Part shown: positions 43,595 through 51,481 of the stretch, piece by piece | Position numbering within the stretch: the stretch's first letter is position 1 | Layout: each line of letters opens with the position of its first letter | NCBI GenBank assembly: GCA_027946555.1 | Contig: JAPEVC010000246.1 | Coordinates: forward strand, 1 to 51,481 | Length of the DNA: 51,481 nt | Origin: Gnomoniopsis sp. IMI 355080 | Taxonomy: Eukaryota > Ascomycota > Sordariomycetes > Diaporthales > Gnomoniaceae | Reading direction: 5' to 3' | The notes under the pieces: model-generated | Seen by the model: the letters and a program-made list of their open reading frames with translations, nothing else | The model's database searches: none | What the model was told of the DNA's origin: nothing | Translations under genes and position numbers: made by a program

Positions 43595-46072
43595 AGGCAC
43601 CGTCAGGCTCCTCCGACCCGGGCCCTGAGGCGAAGTCCTGGACCCTGGATTCCCGAGTCTTGACAAGTTCGACCAATGTGGGCATGAGAGGACACTATCG
43701 GGCAAAGACTAGCTCACTTGTGGCATGGTACATCGGGAAGCTTTCCTTTTACATCTGGGTGAGTATTGCACAAGTGGTCGAGTATCAAGTCCCCATGTCA
43801 TCCACCGGACCCCCCACAAGCTGAGGCTTCGGCATGACATACAATGTCAGACTAGCTTGAACCACAAGAAAGCGTCTAGTCTGAGGCCTAATATTCCTTC
43901 GCTTAGTTGGCGGCCTCTCCATCTGCCAAAGCCCTCGTCGTCGACTGAATTCATGCCTCCGCCATCCTCGGCATCATGTACAACGAGCTAGGAAATAGTC
44001 ACCCAAGCTTGCCAACGTGGCGATACGCCCAAAGCAACCATCTTCGAAGCTGGAATGTTGCTTGAAAATTGCGATTGGCTGTGGCGGATAAGCTGTGCCG
44101 TAACAATATGTAGAGGCATAGTATGCTCGTGCTCGTCCAAGCCCATCAGGGGATATGAAGCAAGAACCAAACTTTGGTCGCTCGCAAGGCATGTTATCAT
44201 GAGACGTATCTATTGTCTCTTGATTCCTCTTTCCAAGACACGCATCTCGGGGAGACGCTTATGTTGACATAGGGCTCACCATTGCGAACGAAAGCAGCCC
44301 AGAAAAGACTCCTTTTGTAGACTATTACTTGCTCTCTGATTCTCGACTTTTTTCTTCACAAATGAAATAAATCAAAAAGACTCTAACTTCCAATTCCTTT
44401 GATCCGTAATAAAATTTGCCACTGGCCACCGACATCAAGAACAACGCGAGCCGACGTAATCGACACCGTCAGCACCAAACGTCGAGCAAAGGCGTGGTCC
44501 TGAGCCGCCGTGACTCGAGCACAGACAGGGCAAGTAAGTAGTAATAATGAGACCTCGCTTGTGCGTTTTCCCATGGAATGCAATGCGACTGGGCACATGC
44601 CTCGCGAGTAAAGCCCGGTTGGAGCAACAGATGCGACGCACACAATGTGACATCCCGCCACAACCCCCCCCCCCCTCTGCCTTGTAATAACGCAGCACAT
44701 CACTAATCGTACCAGATCTTGGTTTCTGTGCCCTTGAGATATGCATGTGATGGATGTAGTCTGCGCCCAGGCAACAACCAACCCTCGGCCCAAAAGAAGA
44801 GAAAGTAATAAAAAAACTCTGGCATCGTCAATCCGTGTTCGCAGACATAGCTCTCGATAGACATGCGCACGAGAGGAATGACGGCCAGCAGCAAGCTTTT
44901 AGTACTAAACTGTTTTCACTTCATCTTTTTGCCATCGAAAATTCTTCCACAGTCCAGGGTACTGGTGCTCAAAGCGCCCTCGCTCCATCAGCAGACCTCA
45001 CCTGGACGGGAAGACCAGAAGGGTACAAAGCCAACGAAGTCGCTCGACGATATACGAGCTGCGCTGTCTTGCCCAGCAAGCCCGGGCTCCCTTTCTAGTA
45101 CGTCCATGAATTCACACCCTGCCTTCTCACCAAGCCGAGGCACCATCTACACAATGCTGTCGCAACTCCTCCCGCCGCCACGAAGTTCAAAAGCCATGCT
45201 CGGCCAAGCAAGGACAGTGCACAATAGTCTGAAGAGTTGCTAAGCTACTCACTCCTAGGTACCTAGGTAGGTTATGCACAGGAAGCACATCCCCACCACC
45301 ATCCAGCAGCCTCCTTTCTGTTGCGCCTCGATAGACACATTCACCCCCTCCCCCGAACCCATAATTTGCTTTATATGGAAGGACCGACCGTTCCCTGAGG
45401 AGGACCTCCTGTACACGAAGAAATGCCGAGGCAGGTAGACAAAGCGGAATTCTTACCTACCAAGAGACACTCGCGTGACCAGTGAAGGCTAGAGACCCTT
45501 CCAGCCCAAGATATCGACTCTATCCACTACTCCTGCCCAACTATCTTTGGCTAGCCATTTGACATCAAACGCGGACGATGGCTGAAAAGATTGTTGTATC
45601 CCCCGGTCCCTCAGTGCCCTTGCCAGATACGTTGTCGGTGTGCCTACCCAGAGCCCGACTTGCCAGTCCGAATCGCACAAACTAGCCCATCTCAAAACGC
45701 ACGAAAAGACACATTTATATTAGGTCACAGGGGACTACTCGACATGCTTGGCATGGAGGTATAAGACTCACCAAACAGGGATGGGTAGAAGTCCGGAGTA
45801 GCGCGGAAGAACGACGAACAAGCAGGGCCAACACCGTGGACATTCAAATTCAAGCCAAGCACCACCATAGCATCAGCGAGAAAGGTCTGTTGTCACCCAT
45901 GAGGTCAATCATATAATCATACAATGGGTTGCTGCCCAAACCAATCTATGTTTGAATCTGCGGATTTCTATCGGCCGCCTTTTTAGAGATCCCTGGAAAC
46001 CAGGCACATTGGCAACGGATCGTAGCCAGTCGCACCAACCGGCGTGAAGCCATGCAATAGTCGTCCCGTTGA
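43595..46072. other. Gene-poor region right of the transposon relic
   Basis: No gene was recognised in 2.5 kb. A run of 12 C lies at 44664-44675. Open frames at 44383-44793 (-) and 44863-45243 (+) are antiparallel or non-protein-like. The last 150 bases are the 3' side of the proteasome gene. Confidence 0.4.
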
Positions 46073-47693
46073 TCAAGCATAGAAATTGACGGTCTGTAAT
46101 CAAATGGTCAGCGTAAGTTCGGAGCCAGTATGGCCTGAGAAGACACCAAATTCGAGATGATTGATCACTCACCTCCTTCTTCTTCGACTGAACCTCAGCA
46201 ATAGCATCCACATAATGCTCATGGCTGATCTTGTTCTTGCCCATCCGTAACGCAATCATACCCGCCTCCACACACACGGCCTTGAGCATAGCTCCACCAA
46301 ACTCATCCGTGCTGCGCGCCAGCTCGCTCCAGTTGACATTCGGGTCTACCTTCATCTTACGACTGTGGATTTTCAGAATCTGTGCGCGCGCCTCCTCGTT
46401 GGGCAGCGGGAACTCGATCTTGCGGTCCAGCCGGCCTGAACGCAGCAGGGCAGGGTCGAGGACGTCTACACGATTCGTGGCGGCGAGCACCTTGATGCGA
46501 TCGTCAGACGCAAATCCGTCCAGTTGGTTGAGAAGCTCCAACATTGTGCGTTGGACCTCGCGATCACCTGACTTCTCTGAATCGAATCGCTTCGTGCCGA
46601 CGGCATCGAGCTCGTCAATGAAGATGATGGAAGGGGCTTTCTCTTTGGCGAGAGCAAAGCAGTCGCGTACAAGCTTGGCACCGTCTCCAATAAACATCTG
46701 CACCAGTTGTGGGCCGGCAAGCTTGAGGAAAGTGGCGTCGGTTTGGGCGGCGCATGCTCGTGCTAGCAGTGTCTTGCCAGTTCCGGGGGGGCCGTACATC
46801 AGAGCGCCTGTGGTGAATAGTGTTAGAAGCCTGCAACGGAGCAACGCGAGTATGCCTTCCAAATCAGCGTAAACGTACCCTTGGGTGCCTTGATACCAAT
46901 CTTCTTGAACCGCTCAGCCTCCTTCATGGGCCATACAATGGCCTCCACGAGTTCCTCTATTTGCTTATCCAGTCCACCAACATCGCTGTACTTCTCTGTT
47001 GGCTTCTCGTCGACCTCCATAGCCTTGACACGAGAGTCGTATTCGGCTGGCAGGGTGTCCAGAATAAGGTATGAGTCCTTGTTCACACCAATGAGATCGG
47101 CGGGTTTCAAGTTTTCGGGGTCAACCAGGCCGATGAGTGGCAAGAAGATGGTCTGCCTTGTAGAGGTCTTGATGACGGCCGACTTGCCGACACGTGTTGC
47201 GTCGAGATCGATGTTGGCCCCCTCCTCGCCGGCCTCGTCAGTTGGATCCAAATCAAGCAGCTCGACGACGTTGCCAACCAGATAGGGAAGTTGCCTGTGG
47301 AAGGGGATTTGATGTCAGCACACAACGGAGGGCAGCGCAACACACAAGGCTGGATTGACAAGCGACGAACCTGTTGTTCTGAATCTTTTCGCGGTTCTCC
47401 TTGATTTTCTCATTCATGGTGGCCTTTTCGTGCTGTAGACGTTGGTACTCTGACTTCATGATCCTGGCGTCGTTGTCGAGTAGTCGCCTGCGGGTCAATA
47501 TGTCCTGGGTGCTGAGCTGCAGGATCTCATCATCGATCAGGTTCTCCTCCTCCTCAGCATCCTTCATCTCGGCATCGCCGTCGCCTGAGGGCTTGTCTTT
47601 GCCATCTTTCTTGTCGTCGCCATCCTTCTTATCCTTGTCGTCGCCGTCGCGACCGTTGTTCATGAGGTCATCGAGCTCCTCAAGGGTCGACAT
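46073..47693 (-). CDS. RPT5: 26S proteasome regulatory ATPase Rpt5
   Basis: Four exons (47693-47371, 47294-46879, 46807-46173, 46093-46073) give 464 residues. An acidic/Lys-rich N-terminal extension (about residues 15-50) precedes the coiled coil (ILTRRRLLDNDARIMKSEYQRLQ) and the OB domain. The AAA+ module has Walker A GPPGTGKT, Walker B IIFIDELDAVGTKR and the DREVQRTMLELLNQLDGF segment. The last tiny exon encodes TVNFYA, supplying the HbYX-like Phe-Tyr-Ala end that docks into the 20S core. The first intron begins GTTCGT, an unusual donor, but the reading frame and sequence agree with the family (NNR/QLPYLVGN). Rpt5 is one of six ATPases of the 19S cap, where it unfolds ubiquitinated substrates. 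Confidence 0.96.
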
Positions 47694-48379
47694 GGTGGGT
47701 GATGTGTGTTTGCGGTGAAAGGATGTGGGGTCTTGGCTGCCTTCGGGAAGAATTAAATTCAATGATCAGACCGACAGGTGGGTAATATCTGGCAGGTCGC
47801 GATGGGAGGAGGGAGTGCAGTGGTGGAAGTTGTTTGAGGTAGAAGCTTGTAGGAAGCCGGAGCTGGACTGAGGTCGGCCGTTGGCGACAGTTGAGTCCGA
47901 GTCCCGGTTGCAGCGCAGGCAGGCACGCATTACGCGCCTACCGCTTACTAAACCCGCTACGACACAGACACTACGGGAGCTGCGATAAGGCGATAAGGAC
48001 AGCTAGGTGCCTCTACCCCCAACGTCCTCCAAATCTATATTTATATTGCATGGAAAACAGTGCAGAAGCACGCGGTTTGGGCATTGGTTGACCATGAGTT
48101 CAAGGCTGCATCGGAGAGTACACTTATCAATGCAATGAACACGGATTGAATCTTCAAGGATGGCTGCAATTTCAAGAATCACTTCTATTCGGCTGGGGTA
48201 ACACCCGCCGTACCGAGGGGATAAATCAAAGAAAGTCAACGCCAGAGTATGGTATCATCAACTTTACAACGCCACAAACACACAAACGCCCAGTAACACC
48301 TAGCCTCATACAATGAAGGAGATCATAGCCCCTCGTGACCAAAGAGCACTCGCAACCTCTGTCGCCTTCCCCAAGTGTC
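47694..48379. other. Rpt5 promoter and downstream flank
   Basis: This contains the promoter of the proteasome gene and the 3' UTR of the next minus-strand gene. A plus-strand frame (47891-48091) is not supported. I did not find the yeast PACE element GGTGGCAAA. Confidence 0.35.
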
Positions 48380-49064
48380 CTACTCATCGCTCAAAAACCT
48401 GTTTGCAATGGGCCCAAAGAACGGTACCTCATACCGGTCCAGCATATCCGCATCACGATAAGCCCTCATGGTCAAAAAAGCGATCAGGGCCAAGTCACCC
48501 AAGAAGAACAGCCACCCAAAGAAAGACGACCATGAAAAGACGAGATGTAGTATGAACATAGCCGTAAACAGCAACGCCGACTGCCACGCATGAAATCTAC
48601 CACCCACTCCACCGTTAGCCTTGTCCCATGCCTCAAGGAGAGAGAGAGAGAGAGAGAGAGAGGAGAAAACCCAGATAGACTCACCGCACATAATCACTCT
48701 TCCGTTCCAGCACCAACAACACAATCGCACCGACAGGCGGCAGCGCCAAATATGCTGCGCAAGCCTCGTAGTCCAGCCGTAGTCCCAGGCTCGTATCAAA
48801 CTCATTCAAGCCCTCACGCTCCGCGCCAAAGTATCCCCCCGCCACATCTCCGAACCGGCCAGGGCTTGCCTGCGGGATGATTTGCCCGCTGGGCTGCCAA
48901 TTCCGCTGCGGCTGTGGATGCTGTAGCGGCGGCGGGCTAGCTTGGTTGGACGGCTTGTTGTAGGTGGCGGGCGAAAAGGGCCGGCGCTCCAGAGAGGCGC
49001 GCGGCGAGGCGATGTCGGGCGAGCGTGCAGTCTCGGGTGGATCGGCTTGGTAGGGAGCGAACAT
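48380..49064 (-). CDS. UPF0132-like small integral membrane protein
   Basis: Two exons (49064-48685, 48596-48380) give 198 residues. The first 80 residues are Pro/Ser/Gln-rich and disordered. From DTSLGLRLDYEACAAYLALPPVGAIVLLVLE the protein is a compact membrane domain with three hydrophobic segments, ending YEVPFFGPIANRFLSDE. The motif RFHAWQSALLF spans the intron. It resembles fungal UPF0132 (DUF4870-like) membrane proteins, whose function is not known. The 88-base intron holds a (CT)n tract on the sense strand. Confidence 0.85.
48639..48662. repeat. (GA)n microsatellite inside an intron
   Basis: About 12 GA units in plus orientation, CT on the sense strand of the gene, within the intron of the UPF0132-like gene. 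It would act as part of the pyrimidine tract and is likely polymorphic. Confidence 0.9.
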
Positions 49065-49749
49065 TGGGGGCGGCGATTCGGGATGTGAAAGCGGAATTTC
49101 TGGGAGGGTGGGATGTCAAGGTGAGGTGGGAACGTGGGCGCGCGTCGCGCGGTTCGCGTTGGCTTGGAAGAGTGAGGGTGGTTCAGTGAGCGGTGCTTGT
49201 CGTTGTTGTCAGATGCATCGATTTTCGAGTGGAGACGTGTGTATAGTGTGTCGGCTTTTAAGTGTTGGATCGGGAGGATTAGTATGTAATTGAATTGCAG
49301 GCAATGTGATGGAAGCCTGTGGAGGTGTGAAACGGGCATAAGCTCAACCTTCCGACGCGAGACGGGAAGCCGGATTCGTGCCTGCCGGACAATGCTCGCC
49401 GAGAAAATATGGGGAGCGGCGCCGTGAGGACGGCCGGTGTCCGGCAATGCATTCTTCGACATCTTCGACGTACCTGTTCGGTTCCCTCTGGAAAATACAC
49501 TTCTGGCATCCCCATAGAAGCAGACATAGTAAATCCATCTGTATCTAGATCCCACAGCACTTGGTGTGAGGACGGCAGCAGTCTAGGGTAGACAGCTGTG
49601 GGCAAAAGATATTTGTATTCTTGAATTGGCAATTGTACAAATAAGAAGCAGAGGAATCCTCTCTATAAGGACCCTCTCACCACTAACGCTCCTTACATGG
49701 CGACAAAACAGCCCATCTGCCCAAAACAATGCACCACACTGTTCAACCC
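49065..49749. other. Intergenic, no gene seen
   Basis: This is the UPF0132-like gene promoter and the 3' side of the ribosomal protein gene. The overlapping minus-strand frames between 48806 and 49632 run through this promoter and are not protein-like. Confidence 0.35.
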
Positions 49750-50781
49750 TCACTCCTTCTTCTCGCCCTCTTTGCCTCCCTCCTCCAACATCGTTCTCCG
49801 ACTCTCCATGGTCACCCACAAGCTCTTGCTTGCTCCCTCCAGCGTGCTTGTCAGTCCCAAACCCGCATTCTGCAACAAACCCACCAACTGTGCCCTCAAT
49901 CCGTCCAGTCCACCCTCAATACCGCCTACCCACCTCACGCCGTCCATATCAAACGCCTTGCCCTCAATCCGCCCGCCAATCAACAGCAGCTTCTGTAGCC
50001 CGCTCTGCGTGACCTGATCATGATACCCAGGGTTCTTCTTCCTCGTCGGCGCTGGAAACGCAGGCGAGCTAGGTGCCAGGATACTGAGCGCCGCGGCCAA
50101 ATGCTGTGGCGACACGGCGGGGAAAGTGAGCAGGCACAGCGGGCCCACGAGCAACGGCTGCAGCTGTGCGTACATGGAGTCTGCAGGAATGGTCTTGGCC
50201 TCAGCGGCCTTGACGGCCTCGTACGCGGCCATCGACAGGTCGTGCGTGTAGGCAGCCTCCTTGGCGCCGGTCGGGTCCCAAAACTCAAGCACCTTGAGCG
50301 CCTGACGAAACATGCTGGTGCGCACCACCTGAAGCTGGATAAAAGGCGCAATGTCGACGGGCGCGGGTGCGGGCGCATCCGGCGACGCAGAAGCGGAAGA
50401 AGAAGAAGGCGGCGGCACGGCGGCGAGGGCAAACTTGAGCTCGCGGCGTAGAGCGGCCCATTCGATGGCGCTGAGGTTGTTTTGTTGAAAGATCAGCATG
50501 AGTGGCGTCGAGCGTAGGAGGGAGGTGTAGGAGCGGAGGAGCTGGGATTTGCGCGTCTCGACGGGGCGGGCGCTGGGGGGTTTCGTGGGAGGCACGTAGT
50601 CGTCGGGCAGCTTAAAGGTGGCGGCGATGGAGGCGGGTGCTGCATAGTGCCGCCGTGCTGAGATAGTTGTGGATGTGGGCAGCCATGATGGTGATAATGT
50701 TGATGATGGGTTGTGTGTGCGCGTGCGATTTGTGCCGGTGATGAGCCTGCTAGACACAGGACGTGGTATTCTCGGAGGCAT
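49750..50781 (-). CDS. MRPL11: Mitochondrial large ribosomal subunit protein uL10m (YmL11)
   Basis: This is a 343-residue single-exon coding sequence. Start MPPRIPRPVSSR lies after a probable 5'-UTR intron; the frame is open further upstream, but that sequence reads as UTR and intron. An Arg/Ser-rich, non-acidic N-terminus (about 50 residues, ending ISARRHYAAPA) is a good mitochondrial targeting signal. The L10-like core follows: RKSQLLRSYTSLLRSTPLMLIFQQNNLSAIEW, the PLLVGPLCLLTFP segment, and LLLIGGRIEGKAFDMDGVRWVGG. A Pro/Ala/Ser-rich insert lies near residues 143-162. Family length and order fit fungal mitochondrial L10/YmL11, part of the stalk base of the mitoribosome. Confidence 0.88.
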   Translation of the reverse strand: MPPRIPRPVSSRLITGTNRTRTHNPSSTLSPSWLPTSTTISARRHYAAPASIAATFKLPDDYVPPTKPPSARPVETRKSQLLRSYTSLLRSTPLMLIFQQNNLSAIEWAALRRELKFALAAVPPPSSSSASASPDAPAPAPVDIAPFIQLQVVRTSMFRQALKVLEFWDPTGAKEAAYTHDLSMAAYEAVKAAEAKTIPADSMYAQLQPLLVGPLCLLTFPAVSPQHLAAALSILAPSSPAFPAPTRKKNPGYHDQVTQSGLQKLLLIGGRIEGKAFDMDGVRWVGGIEGGLDGLRAQLVGLLQNAGLGLTSTLEGASKSLWVTMESRRTMLEEGGKEGEKKE

Positions 50782-50786
50782 CCTGA

Positions 50787-50840
50787 CTGATGTGATTAGT
50801 TCGAACATTTGTCTGCGGTAAAGCAGATGGTGGGTCTTAC
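50787..50840 (-). other. Probable 5'-UTR intron of the uL10m gene
   Basis: GTAAGACC at 50840 and CACATCAG at 50787 delimit 54 bases, with a CTAATC branch site close to the acceptor. The join leaves only a few bases before the ATG of the ribosomal protein. Although the open frame passes through it, the signals fit an intron well. Confidence 0.6.
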
Positions 50841-51481
50841 TTGGAGTTGTATTTTGGTGTTGATTTGCAGTGTCAAAGACAGCTCGCAGACAAGTGGAGG
50901 AGATTCCTAAACTCGCGCGCAACGGCGACCCTCAAAATTTAGCGATAAGGATAAGAGCTCTGGCGGTATTCGAATGCGCAACACCTTGGAATTGACAATC
51001 TTGTATAAGCCGACACCCTTTTCCTGCCTAGGTAAAACAAATATGCTATGCAGTCAATGGGAGAGACAGATCTATTCCATGCCCTTTTCTTTCATCTTTC
51101 ATCATTCAATGACTGCTTCAGTGCATGCATAACCCTTTTGCAGAGGAACACAGTCACCATTCAAGTTACAGTTTGAGTTAGTCTCTTCCATAAAATATGA
51201 GCATCTAGCTCGAAATAGCAATATGTTTGACAGGGACATCCTCGGCGAATTCAAGGTTACACAAAAAGTTACATTGTCCTGGCTTGCAGTACGGACCTCC
51301 GTACGAGAATAATGAGTGACACATCGACCACGCCTTTTACGACTCCACGCCTTCGCGAGCCATTCTCCCAACACAGTCCACCGTCACTCGTTCAAGAATA
51401 GCTGCCCCTCCCCCTCCTCCCTCCAAACGAAAGCATCGCAGAATAAATCTTCCTTCATTCATCAATCCTGCGGTGCAAAAG
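50841..51481. other. Right edge, no gene seen
   Basis: Apart from the uL10m 5' UTR and promoter, nothing was recognised. A 90-codon minus frame (51102-51374) is not supported. The final 90 bases are C-rich and pyrimidine-rich, like a promoter or 5' UTR of a gene beyond the window. Confidence 0.35.

Noticed and set aside
48806..49555. 249-codon minus-strand frame across the UPF0132-like promoter
   Set aside because: It overlaps the real first exon in another frame and is rich in Arg/Pro/His without pattern, so it is treated as a shadow.
1..51481. CRISPR array, rRNA or bacterial-type operon
   Set aside because: None was seen. Intron content and gene families show nuclear fungal DNA.

Overview
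The window is nuclear DNA of a filamentous ascomycete, most likely a Sordariomycete. Genes carry short introns (about 50-130 bases), many with the fungal GTAAGT/GTATGT/GTACGT-type donor. Typical content includes a class II hydrophobin, a GH10 xylanase with a fungal CBM1, a Dfg5/Dcw1-type GH76 and a necrosis-inducing NLP protein. No bacterial operon, rRNA, tRNA or CRISPR was recognised. I built 19 gene models by hand; all splice phases close, and most families are clear from motifs.

Layout. 1.6-5.7 kb: a small membrane protein and an alpha/beta-hydrolase (serine esterase-like). 6.0-7.7 kb: a Mep/Amt ammonium transporter. 10.6-11.5 kb: a small basic/acidic nuclear-type protein. 13.5-16.3 kb: a five-exon gene of unknown function. 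17 kb: a carboxymuconolactone-decarboxylase-like protein. 18.1-21.8 kb: two secreted plant-interaction genes, xylanase and NLP. 21.8-25.9 kb: gene-poor. 25.9-28.6 kb: a very Ser/Gly-rich GPI-anchored wall protein. 29.2-32.1 kb: an SDR oxidoreductase and a GH76 mannanase/transglycosidase. 33.0-39.0 kb: four neighbouring enzyme genes (2-oxoglutarate dioxygenase, a TIM-like isomerase, a class II aldolase and a double-tailed 3-hydroxyisobutyrate/threonate-type dehydrogenase). 40 kb: hydrophobin. 40.3-46 kb: gene-poor, with a decayed Tc1/mariner-type element. 46-51 kb: housekeeping genes (proteasome ATPase Rpt5, a UPF0132-like membrane protein, mitochondrial ribosomal protein uL10m).

How they fit together. 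The xylanase, NLP, hydrophobin and adhesin-like wall protein are surface or secreted functions expected of a plant-associated fungus. The GH76 enzyme acts on wall glycoproteins. The 33-39 kb block looks like a small catabolic cluster for a C4 sugar acid or related polyol. Three of its four enzymes are the types that in known threonate/erythronate and erythritol routes oxidise the substrate, isomerise a sugar phosphate or cleave a phosphorylated intermediate. A kinase is not present in the window. The aldolase and dehydrogenase are divergent and share a 536-base promoter that holds a CGG-N11-CCG site.

The most interesting points are that cluster, the RIP-like transposon relic with about 50-base inverted ends, a GC-AG intron needed to restore the Rossmann motif of the SDR, an in-frame 84-base intron (or stop read-through) in the unknown gene, and a 38-base A tract at 3'-UTR distance from the hydrophobin.
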